A stretch of DNA of 64,000 bases from Leptolyngbya sp. FACHB-261 (GTDB lineage Bacteria > Cyanobacteriota > Cyanobacteriia > FACHB-261): positions 124,001-188,000 of the forward strand of contig NZ_JACJPL010000022.1 of assembly GCF_014696065.1 (NCBI RefSeq), in the 5' to 3' direction. Made by a program: the position numbers and the translations under genes. Positions 56,776-64,000 of the stretch are shown piece by piece. Below the pieces are notes generated by a model. The model made no database searches. It was not told the DNA's origin and was given only the letters and a program-made list of their open reading frames with translations. Position 1 is the stretch's first letter; each line of letters opens with the position of its first letter.

Positions 56776-57543
56776 ATGCTGCCTGAGCGCCCAATGCGGA
56801 TTAAAGTCATTAATGGCAATACGTTTGAGCCAATGACGCGCGGCATTGATCAAGCAGCTCAGGCGGCAAAGCTGCCTGGAACTGAAGTGATCACAGTTCA
56901 ACCCCAAGCCGGCCCTGAATCTATTGAAGGTTTTTACGATGAATATTTAGCCATTCCCGGCATTCTTGAGCAGATTATTCTAGACAATGGCAAGTCTGAT
57001 GCCTTTGTGATTGCTTGTTGGGGTGATCCGGGTTTAGAAGGGGCCCGAGAGCTCACTACTCGGCCTGTCGTTGGCATTGCCGAAGCCAGTATGTATGTGG
57101 CTAATATGCTAGCTGCCCGTTGGGGCGTAGTGACAACCCTACATCGGGTTCGGGACATGGTTGAGAAAACCATTCACAAAACAGGCTTTGGTCACCGCTG
57201 TGTTGCAGTGCGCACCACCGAACTCTCAGTTCTCGAAACCGAGCAGGCACGGCAAGCTACGCTCAAGGCGTTGGAAGTTGCTGGACGAGAGGCTATTCAG
57301 GATGGTGCTGAGGCTCTTTGTCTAGGGTGTGCTGGCATGAGTGGGCTAGACACCGAACTAGAGCAACGCTTAGGCGTTCCAGTGATCGATTCAGTTGCTG
57401 CAGCGATCAAAATGGCTGAATCTCTGGTCGCCCTTCGTAAACAAACGAGCAAGGCGTTAACGTATAAATCACCGGAGACTAAGTTAATCAAGGGCTTCCC
57501 CGAACACATGCAAACACGTCGATCTACAGTCGGACTTCACTGA
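56776..57543 (+). CDS. Aspartate/glutamate/hydantoin racemase-family protein
   Basis: 255 residues, or 249 from an internal ATG at 56794. AGGA precedes 56776. Cofactor-independent racemase fold with two catalytic cysteines, in VIACWGDPGLEG and LCLGCAGMSGL. This pattern is nearest the hydantoin/allantoin racemase group (Asp/Glu/hydantoin racemase). The substrate is unknown. The C-terminal ~25 residues (KALTYKSPETKLIKGFPEH) are outside the fold. Monocistronic by context. Confidence 0.87.
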   Translation: MLPERPMRIKVINGNTFEPMTRGIDQAAQAAKLPGTEVITVQPQAGPESIEGFYDEYLAIPGILEQIILDNGKSDAFVIACWGDPGLEGARELTTRPVVGIAEASMYVANMLAARWGVVTTLHRVRDMVEKTIHKTGFGHRCVAVRTTELSVLETEQARQATLKALEVAGREAIQDGAEALCLGCAGMSGLDTELEQRLGVPVIDSVAAAIKMAESLVALRKQTSKALTYKSPETKLIKGFPEHMQTRRSTVGLH

Positions 57544-57738
57544 GAGCAAAACCTACTTTCGATGAACATGCTAGTGGAGCAATACCCAGCCAGTTTTGAA
57601 ACCACGATCATCGGGTGCTGGTAGCGTTCCGTTTCTGTAACCTCAAATACCACAATCAGACCCAACCATTTCTGGCCTGCTTTTAGCTTTGCCAAGCAAG
57701 CCTGGATCGGTAATAGTCTCCAAACTTTAGACATGCTG

Positions 57739-57784
57739 GAGCCGGAGCTCCGTATTGCTAACACAACCACTCTAGCTCCGGCTC
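57739..57784. terminator. Hairpin between the convergent racemase and cyAbrB genes
   Basis: GAGCCGGAGCT (57739-57749) pairs exactly with AGCTCCGGCTC (57774-57784); 24-nt loop. No long T-run follows on either strand; it may still end both transcripts. Confidence 0.55.
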
Positions 57785-57830
57785 AGAAGAAGCAATCAGT
57801 TTGTGCCGATATCCCAAGCGACAATCAACG

Positions 57831-58247
57831 TCAATCTTCTTCCTGGTTATCGATCAGCAGTTGAATGTACTTGCGCCCAACCTTGAGTGTTACCTGATCA
57901 CCTGGCTCAAGTCCCATCTGACGAGTATGAGCCGCACCAATCATTACCTGTCCATTTTTCTGCACTTTCAGATTGTAGCTAGCGCTGCGTCCTCCGCGAC
58001 TCTGCCCAGCCACTTTGTCTCTGTCATCAAGGACAATTCCTTCTGCTTCAATCAGTGCCTTGTAGAACTCAATGAGGTTAACCTGTTCGCCTCGGCTGGG
58101 AGTCGTTGAAACATAACCACAAGCACGAGCTTTTTCCTTTTTCGATAAGCCTGTGAGGGATTTGACTTTGTCTAACAACTCACGTCCGGTCAACGGTTGA
58201 GCGGTTTCAGGCTTGGAGGTTTCTGGTTCTGCTTTCTTTCTAGGCAT
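57831..58247 (-). CDS. cyAbrB-type transcription regulator
   Basis: 138-residue cyanobacterial AbrB. Residues ~18-75 form the conserved N-terminal part (LTGRELLDKVKSLTGLSKKE, YVSTTPSRGEQVNLIEFYKALIEA); residues ~95-135 are a C-terminal AbrB swapped-hairpin DNA-binding domain (VQKNGQVMIGAAHTRQMGL). cyAbrB proteins are small, abundant global regulators of carbon and nitrogen metabolism. Divergent from the GlcNAc-kinase gene across 148 bp, so it may regulate it. The paralogue number cannot be assigned. Confidence 0.9.
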   Translation of the reverse strand: MPRKKAEPETSKPETAQPLTGRELLDKVKSLTGLSKKEKARACGYVSTTPSRGEQVNLIEFYKALIEAEGIVLDDRDKVAGQSRGGRSASYNLKVQKNGQVMIGAAHTRQMGLEPGDQVTLKVGRKYIQLLIDNQEED

Positions 58248-58395
58248 GTTTCACGTTGTAATAGGTTTGGTGAAATTATTGGAAGTATTGATGACATCAT
58301 CTCAGAAGAGTTTGCGGCTACCCCAAGAGATGAGCAGGATTGTTGCCAAAGGCCATTCCACAGATTTACTGCTATTAGCTTAATCCAAATTGCCC

Positions 58396-59379
58396 ATGAG
58401 CTATGTCTTGGGAATTGATGGAGGAGGCACCAAAACCACTTGCTTCCTGCTAAATGATACAGGTCAATTGTTGGGTCAAGGCATGGCAGGCCCTTCAAAT
58501 TATCAGACCGTTGGTGCTGAGATAGCTTGCAATTCGATTATTTCGGCAATGCAACAAGCTACACAGCCAATTGTTACACAGTCAATCAGTACTATAGAAA
58601 TTAAGGCTCTTTGCCTGGGCCTAGCAGGGGTTGGGCGATGGCAAGATGTCCAACTAGCTCATTGTTGGATACAACAATTAGTGATCAATAGTGCGTTGCC
58701 ACTGCTCTGGTCGCTCCAACCGTCTACAACGGTCATTTGCAATGATTTTGAGATTGCATTGATGGGAGGGCTTGGCCATTCTGTAGGAGTCGTGGTCATC
58801 GCCGGTACCGGCTCTGCGATATTTGGGCGCAATCAGCAAGGAATGACGCGGCGAGTTGGAGGTTGGGGTTATCTGTTGGGAGATGAAGGTAGCGCCTATG
58901 ATATTGCCATTGCTAGTCTGAGGGCGGTCCTTAAATCTGAGGATGGCCGCTTAGGCCCAACCAGCCTTAAAAATCGTCTACTGCAGCACCTAGGCTTAAG
59001 CAATTTGGCAGACTTGGTAGAAGTTGTCTATCGCCGAGGCTGGGGAGCCAAGGAGATTGCAGCCCTAGCACCGCTTGTTGATGAGGCAGCAGCTGAAGGG
59101 GACAAAATTGCGACAGATATCATCCAAGCAGCGATCAGAGAACTAGCTCTGGCCACTCAGGTTGTTGTCAAAGATCTATTTAGTGAAGCTGCCCGTTGTG
59201 AGGTTGTCCTGACTGGCAAGGTTTGGCAAGGACGGGCCAAAATGCAGCAGCAATTTGAAGCTGCGCTGGTTGGATTCACACCCACAATTCAGATCGTGCA
59301 GCCACGGCATGCTCCTGCTTATGGAGCAGGATTACTTGCCTTGCAAGCTCTGCACCGTGGAGTACAACCTTCAGGCTAA
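58396..59379 (+). CDS. BadF/BadG/BcrA-type ATPase, GlcNAc kinase-like
   Basis: 327 residues of the ASKHA (actin-like ATPase) fold. The phosphate 1 loop is GIDGGGTKTTC, the phosphate 2 segment is VVIAGTGSAIFG and the adenosine segment GWGYLLGDEGSAY. The closest named activity is N-acetylglucosamine kinase, feeding amino sugars into cell-wall recycling; related BcrA/BadF ATPases are alternatives. A TTG at 58390 would add two residues; ATG 58396 is chosen. Its stop overlaps the kptA stop by 4 bp. Confidence 0.88.
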   Translation: MSYVLGIDGGGTKTTCFLLNDTGQLLGQGMAGPSNYQTVGAEIACNSIISAMQQATQPIVTQSISTIEIKALCLGLAGVGRWQDVQLAHCWIQQLVINSALPLLWSLQPSTTVICNDFEIALMGGLGHSVGVVVIAGTGSAIFGRNQQGMTRRVGGWGYLLGDEGSAYDIAIASLRAVLKSEDGRLGPTSLKNRLLQHLGLSNLADLVEVVYRRGWGAKEIAALAPLVDEAAAEGDKIATDIIQAAIRELALATQVVVKDLFSEAARCEVVLTGKVWQGRAKMQQQFEAALVGFTPTIQIVQPRHAPAYGAGLLALQALHRGVQPSG

Positions 59380-59951
59380 TGCGAAGGATTTAAATTAGTT
59401 GCAGATATTAGTTGCAGATACTCAGGTGGCACCTGATCAACCAGCCAAACCCCATTGGCAGAGCAGTAAAACTGAAAGCCGTTTTGGTACATCGCAGCCG
59501 CATCGACAGCAAATACTACCGGTTGACCATGCCGCGCGCCTACGGCTTGGGCTGTTACCTTATCCAAGGATAAATGGACGTGATGCCGCGACATTTTATA
59601 CAGACCCGAACGTAGGATGGGCTTTACTGAACTTGCCCCTGTACCGTGGTAAAGCAGCGCAGGAGGAACTACAGGCTCTAACTGAAAATCTACTGGAATA
59701 CTATGACCCTGATTGGCTCGGATGAGTGACCTAGTTGCATCAAATGAGAAGCGTTGTTTATCGTCCGTCGCGACTACGTTCTCTAACTCGGAGTACGTAA
59801 TTGGAAAATGATGCTGTGCACAAGCAGCTAGAAGCTGTTCTACGCTGGCCCAACCCCCCGGGGCTAGGGTAAGGCCGAGGGCCTCAGGCTGATGCCGTAG
59901 GTGCTTACTCAGATACCTACTAATTTTGATCAGTCGAGGGTTAGCTGACAC
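59376..59951 (-). CDS. kptA: RNA 2'-phosphotransferase (KptA/Tpt1)
   Basis: 191 residues. Tpt1/KptA enzymes use NAD+ to remove a 2'-phosphate from RNA; the bacterial role is unclear. Conserved residues are in SKHLRHQPEALGL, IRANQGHSI, LYHGTG, HVHLSLDKVTA and GQPVVFAVDA. GTG start at 59951. The last ~9 residues come from a 13-bp duplication: with a single copy the protein would end ...EYLQLI. The stop overlaps the GlcNAc-kinase stop by 4 bp as a result. Confidence 0.93.
   Translation of the reverse strand: MSANPRLIKISRYLSKHLRHQPEALGLTLAPGGWASVEQLLAACAQHHFPITYSELENVVATDDKQRFSFDATRSLIRANQGHSIPVDFQLEPVVPPALLYHGTGASSVKPILRSGLYKMSRHHVHLSLDKVTAQAVGARHGQPVVFAVDAAAMYQNGFQFYCSANGVWLVDQVPPEYLQLISATNLNPSH
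59395..59420. repeat. Exact 13-bp tandem duplication at the kptA 3' end
   Basis: TTAGTTGCAGATA at 59395-59407 and 59408-59420. The length is not a multiple of three, so the second copy shifts the frame and bypasses a TAA. Confidence 0.85.
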
Positions 59952-60113
59952 TGGACTTGTGATTAATGCATGGACTGGCCATTAGAAAGAGAAACTGCGC
60001 TGCAAAGGTTTAGTTCATGCTGGTTCACAAAAGAAGCTGTCTACTACAGGCATGCTACAAAACTGCTACGGACTCGTCAAGGGCTCAATAGGAGTTATGC
60101 TCATCCTGTAAGC

Positions 60114-62357
60114 TCACAGTGCTGCCGTACCATTACTTCTGGTAGTCAAGGCAATCAGGGGTAGTTCGATCCGAAAGCAGGTGCACTCAGTTGTGCTTTC
60201 AGCGTCAATCGAGCCCCCTAGAGAGGCCACCAATTTTTGAACTAGAGCGAGACCTAAACCAGTTCCACCATGCTTCCCTGGCTCCTCACAAGGGATACGG
60301 TAAAACTGGTCAAAGATACAGCTCAATTCCTGTTGAGAAAGTTGCACACCAGAATTGCTCACACTAAGTTTCGTAACCCCCCCTTCGGTGCAAGCAGCAA
60401 CAATAATCGTTTCCTCGGGTGGCGTGTACTTGCAAGCATTGTTCAGTAGCTCGGTCAGAATGCGTTCCAAGCCAAAGGAATCCGAGAGTAAAGGAGACAG
60501 ATTCGGAGACAGATTGAGTTGCAATCTTTGATTTTGGCTTTGTGCCCGTCTGAAAAAAGGTTCCACAACCCGAGGCAACCAATCTTGCAAGTCAATAACG
60601 GCATGCTCTAAAGACCGAGTGCCTGCGTTCAGTTCCTGCAAACGCAGCAGATCATTGATTAATTTGATCTCCCGCTCACACTCATTGCTCAAAATCTCAA
60701 AATAACGAGCTGCTGGGCCACATTCCACCGTAGGCTTTGCCATCCCTGAGAAAGATTTATATTCTCGATCAATGGTGATTTCCAGCATCTGAAGTGCTGT
60801 TTTAATGATGGTAACAGGTGTGCGTAATTCGTGAGAAACTGTGCTCAAAAAATCATTTTTAAGTTGATTAAGTTTTTTTAGTTCTCTAACCTGAATTTGT
60901 GCCGTTTCATAAAGTCGAGCTTGGCGAATCGCAATTGCACATTGATTTGCAACCTGTTGAATCAAGCGGGTTTCTTGTTCATCGAAGGTGCAATCTTTTG
61001 GCTTAAACAACCACAAATCACCTAGGGTTCCTTGATTATCAAAAATAGGACAAGCCAGTGCAGTCACTTGCTTGTGAGTAGGACTGTAAAAAGTTTTGCA
61101 AAATTGCACAAATTGCCCTTGCAATAACTGAGAATAAATCTCAGGGTAATCTGCCATTCTGGTTACCAGCCCCTGAGAGGAGGAAAGTGAGTTTGTATAC
61201 TGACAGCTAATAGTAGAAGTTGCTTCTATCAGGTTATACAGCCCAGTGTCACAACAATCGACATTAAGCGCCAGCGCTAACTCTCGTACGGCAGTTTGTA
61301 GGATCTGGTTCTCATCAAGGCTGTCCCGCACCTTGTCAGTAACCCGTTTTAGGGTTGCTTCAAACTCCAAAGCCTTTTGCAATTGGAGAGTGCGATGCTG
61401 TACTTGCTGCTCAAGGCCAGTATTGAGCTGCTGTACCTTTTGATAAAGCTGAGATTGTCGAATTGCGATCGCGACTTGGGTTGCTAACTGTTGAAGCAGA
61501 TTAACTTCCAGTGGTTGCCACTGACGATTTGTAGCACAATGATGAACAATCAGAAGACCCCAGGGTTCTTCCTCTTGTAAGATGGGCACCACCAAATTGG
61601 CTTTAACCTGGAATTTAGCCAGAAAGTCAGGGTAACCAGAATCGAACCTCTCAGCACAAATATTTTTTGTGGCTTGAACCTGATTTTGTCTATGAAGCTG
61701 AATACAATTTTGAGGAAAACAAAGACCAGCCACAGTTTGACCGAGTGTGGATGGCCAGGGTTTCTCAACTGACTCCACAACAACTACACCACTTTGCTCT
61801 GGCACAAATTGGTAAATAAGCACTCGGTCAACTTGAAGAAATTGACGAACTTCTGCCACAGTTGTATTTAAAACTTCTTCCAGGTTTAAAGAAGAACGAA
61901 TGCGTTGGGCTACAGTGCCCATAAGTTGTTCTCGCTCAGCTTGCTGGCGTAAATCCTTTGTAGCCCGTCTGGCCTGAGTTAAGCGGCGTACACGTTGGCG
62001 AAGAACTGCCCAATGAATGGGTTTGGTAATGTAGTCAGTTGCACCCACCTCGAAGGCTTGGTCCACTGACTCCTGCTCTTCAAGGCTAGTGATCATCAGG
62101 ACAGGTGTGCCATCGTCATCCGTCAGATTGCGCAGCTTTGAACAGCAGGTGAAGCCGTCCATCACTGGCATCACTGCATCCAACAGCACAATATCTGGCT
62201 TGAGACGAGTGAAAGCATCTAAGGCCTGTTCTCCATTGCTAGCCTCAACAACCTGGTATCCTTCCTGTTTAAGTACTTGAACCAAAAGCAGCCGCATAGC
62301 GCTGTCGTCGTCTACTACCAGGATCAAGGGCAAATCAGTTTTAGAAATCGTGTTCAT
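60114..62357 (-). CDS. REC-GAF-GAF histidine kinase
   Basis: 747 residues from ATG 62357, 4 bp after the stop of the upstream kinase (a start at 62420 would overlap it). Order: receiver (Asp in VLLDAVMPVMDGF), a coiled linker, GAF 1, a coiled linker, GAF 2, HisKA with His509 (SHELRTPVTI) and HATPase_c ([11 protein letters not shown]). GAF 1 resembles bilin-binding GAFs (FQVKANLVVPIL, PWGLLIVHHC) but the usual chromophore Cys-His is Gly-Tyr. It is probably a phosphorelay target of the adjacent hybrid kinase. Confidence 0.9.
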   Translation of the reverse strand: MNTISKTDLPLILVVDDDSAMRLLLVQVLKQEGYQVVEASNGEQALDAFTRLKPDIVLLDAVMPVMDGFTCCSKLRNLTDDDGTPVLMITSLEEQESVDQAFEVGATDYITKPIHWAVLRQRVRRLTQARRATKDLRQQAEREQLMGTVAQRIRSSLNLEEVLNTTVAEVRQFLQVDRVLIYQFVPEQSGVVVVESVEKPWPSTLGQTVAGLCFPQNCIQLHRQNQVQATKNICAERFDSGYPDFLAKFQVKANLVVPILQEEEPWGLLIVHHCATNRQWQPLEVNLLQQLATQVAIAIRQSQLYQKVQQLNTGLEQQVQHRTLQLQKALEFEATLKRVTDKVRDSLDENQILQTAVRELALALNVDCCDTGLYNLIEATSTISCQYTNSLSSSQGLVTRMADYPEIYSQLLQGQFVQFCKTFYSPTHKQVTALACPIFDNQGTLGDLWLFKPKDCTFDEQETRLIQQVANQCAIAIRQARLYETAQIQVRELKKLNQLKNDFLSTVSHELRTPVTIIKTALQMLEITIDREYKSFSGMAKPTVECGPAARYFEILSNECEREIKLINDLLRLQELNAGTRSLEHAVIDLQDWLPRVVEPFFRRAQSQNQRLQLNLSPNLSPLLSDSFGLERILTELLNNACKYTPPEETIIVAACTEGGVTKLSVSNSGVQLSQQELSCIFDQFYRIPCEEPGKHGGTGLGLALVQKLVASLGGSIDAESTTECTCFRIELPLIALTTRSNGTAAL

Positions 62358-62361
62358 CTTC

Positions 62362-64000
62362 TTAGGGACTTTGATATTCCTTCTGTAAAACTTCTTTGAC
62401 TTTTTCGTACTCAGCCTCAAGCTGAAATATTTTCTCTAAAGTAGTCTCTAAATTTATGAAAACCGTCTCAGAGCGGCTCATCCGTTCTAGCTCTTTGCAG
62501 TATTCTGCTAGCAACGCCGCACCTAGAGTCGCGCTGCTAGCCTTAAGGGTATGGGCAGCCTGCTTGAGCCCTGCTGAATCGCGTTGAGTGATGGCAGTAT
62601 GCATCCCTTTAATCAGCTCTGGCGCATCCTTGAGATACAGCTTAATCACCCTTGCTAGAACTTCTGAGGCGCCCTGACCCAAAGCCTTCCTTAGCGATTG
62701 AATCACCTTAAAGTCAATGCTGACTGGGACCAAAGCCGGTTGCTTTGAGCCTCCAGGTTGAAGCTCAGATTGAGACTCAGGTTTGCCGTGGCTGAGCGAT
62801 CGAATTAGAGTCTCTACATGAATGGGCTTAGTAATATAATCATCCATGCCTGCTTCCAGACACATTTCACGGTCGCCATACATGGCATTCGCTGTCATCG
62901 CAATGATTCGAGGCTGTTCAGCCTCCGGCCATTGAGCCCGAATACAACGTGTTGCGGTTAGACCGTCCATCTCTGGCATCTGCATATCCATCAGCACAAC
63001 ATCGTATTGCTGCTGTTTGAGCAAAGCTAGAGCTTCTAAGCCATTGCCTGCCACATTAGGCTGGTAGCCTAGGCTGTTCAATAGCAGCAAAGCGACTTTT
63101 TGATTCACTGCATTGTCTTCAACTAGCAAAATCCGTAAAGGATGATGTCGAGAAAGTTCTGAATTGGGTTGAAGTAGGTCAGCTTGAACCGGCAGGGTAG
63201 AAGAAGCTGCTTTGCTTGAAATTTGCCGAAGAACTTTGTAGAGCTGGGAATGTTTGACTGGCTTGGTCAAGAAGGCCGAGAAATTCACCGTCGAATTGGA
63301 CCCTTCAAACCCCGCTCTGCTGAGAGAGGTCAGCATCACCAAGGGCAGCGTCTGGTAGTCTGGTTGCTGGCGGATTTCTACAGCTAGAGTTAGACCATCC
63401 ATTTCAGGCATTTGCAGGTCCAAAATAGCAATATCGAACTTATCTTGACGCAAATAGTCAAGGGCTTCTCTACCTGACGCAGCAGCTTGCGCAATCATCC
63501 CCCAAGCCTGAGTTTGCAAGGTCAAAATCTGACGACTGGTTCTATTATCGTCCACAATCAACAACCGTTTCTCAGACAACTGCGAGGAGGATTGGGCTGC
63601 GTCACTAGGTAATAGCTCCGGCTGAGCCTCAGTGACGATAGTGAAATAAAAGGTGGATCCCACACTATCAGAATCGCTAGAGGGTTGCCAGTCAGGAGGA
63701 GGATTGCCTGCGATCTCAGCCCGGCTTTCGGCCCACATTTGCCCACCCATCATGTCACTTAGCTGTTTGCCAATCGCTAATCCCAAACCAGTTCCACCAT
63801 ACTGCCGGGTGGTCGAGGCATCGGCTTGGCTGAAGGATTTGAATAGGCGCCCCATGCGATCTACAGCGATGCCAATACCAGTATCTTTAACCGCAAATTG
63901 AAACTTGTATTTTACTGCCGAAAGCGTGCAGTCAGCTTCAGAACTCGGACCCGGCATCAGTTCTGCAGACACGGAGAGAATTACTTCCCCCACCTCTGTA
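62362..64000 (-). CDS. Hybrid histidine kinase with two receivers and HPt, 3' portion
   Basis: The frame continues past the window edge (the codon at 63993, read as a GTG, is internal: FTEVGEVILSV), so only the end is seen. Visible order: the end of HATPase_c ([20 protein letters not shown]), receiver 1 (Asp in AILDLQMPEMDGL), receiver 2 (VLMDMQMPEMDGL) and a C-terminal HPt domain with the phosphorylated His in QAAHTLKASSATLG. This is a BarA/ArcB-like multi-step kinase. It is 4 bp upstream of the REC-GAF kinase on the same strand, so the two form one unit. Confidence 0.93.
   Translation of the reverse strand, partial: TEVGEVILSVSAELMPGPSSEADCTLSAVKYKFQFAVKDTGIGIAVDRMGRLFKSFSQADASTTRQYGGTGLGLAIGKQLSDMMGGQMWAESRAEIAGNPPPDWQPSSDSDSVGSTFYFTIVTEAQPELLPSDAAQSSSQLSEKRLLIVDDNRTSRQILTLQTQAWGMIAQAAASGREALDYLRQDKFDIAILDLQMPEMDGLTLAVEIRQQPDYQTLPLVMLTSLSRAGFEGSNSTVNFSAFLTKPVKHSQLYKVLRQISSKAASSTLPVQADLLQPNSELSRHHPLRILLVEDNAVNQKVALLLLNSLGYQPNVAGNGLEALALLKQQQYDVVLMDMQMPEMDGLTATRCIRAQWPEAEQPRIIAMTANAMYGDREMCLEAGMDDYITKPIHVETLIRSLSHGKPESQSELQPGGSKQPALVPVSIDFKVIQSLRKALGQGASEVLARVIKLYLKDAPELIKGMHTAITQRDSAGLKQAAHTLKASSATLGAALLAEYCKELERMSRSETVFINLETTLEKIFQLEAEYEKVKEVLQKEYQSP

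Overview
This window is cyanobacterial chromosome. The markers are a glycine-rich RRM protein followed by rpsU, an adjacent ntcB-cnaT pair, a CYP110-type P450, a CrtW carotenoid ketolase, a cyAbrB regulator, a PEP-CTERM protein, CHAT and pentapeptide-repeat proteins, and four large PAS/GAF histidine kinases. I saw only two HIP1 octamers (GCGATCGC), about the chance level, so the genus stays open. I found no tRNA, rRNA, CRISPR array, transposase or prophage.

Layout. 1-4.6 kb: 3' end of sufS, a tandem-GNAT gene, rbp-rpsU, a small possible ClpS/L12-fold protein, and cysK. 4.6-15 kb: a nitrate-assimilation accessory region. ntcB and cnaT (regulators of the nir operon in Anabaena) sit between two related CHAT-TPR membrane proteins, one with the His/Cys pair intact and one without it. 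Next come a CobA-type methyltransferase (siroheme for nitrite reductase) behind a good NtcA box, and mobA (molybdenum cofactor for nitrate reductase) fused end to start with an orphan sugar-binding lipoprotein. 15-20 kb: a four-PAS histidine kinase, small unknown genes and a CHRD/PEP-CTERM protein. 20-35 kb: metabolic and stress genes (glsB-like, dapF, aldehyde dehydrogenase, P450, dps, deacetylase, RadD-like helicase, GH39-like hydrolase, crtW, SDR, aminotransferase, UV endonuclease). 35-46 kb: GH38 mannosidase, an unknown 600-residue protein with a pentapeptide gene, a response regulator/hybrid kinase pair, and ahcY.

46.3-53.8 kb holds a tight five-gene operon: SWIM zinc finger, DUF5691, MoxR AAA+ ATPase, DUF5682 and a VWA/CoxE protein. 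Neighbouring genes overlap by 4 bp or lie 6-13 bp apart. It resembles the E. coli yehL-M-P-Q set and is the best candidate here for an uncharacterised multi-protein machine. 54-60 kb carries small cyanobacterial unknowns, a large pentapeptide protein, an Asp/Glu/hydantoin racemase, cyAbrB, a GlcNAc-kinase-type ATPase and kptA. The right end has two adjacent hybrid kinases; the upstream one runs off the window.

A window-wide pattern is short exact tandem duplications (10-16 bp), often on or just beside stop codons. In the P450 and kptA genes the duplication appears to have made the present C-terminus.
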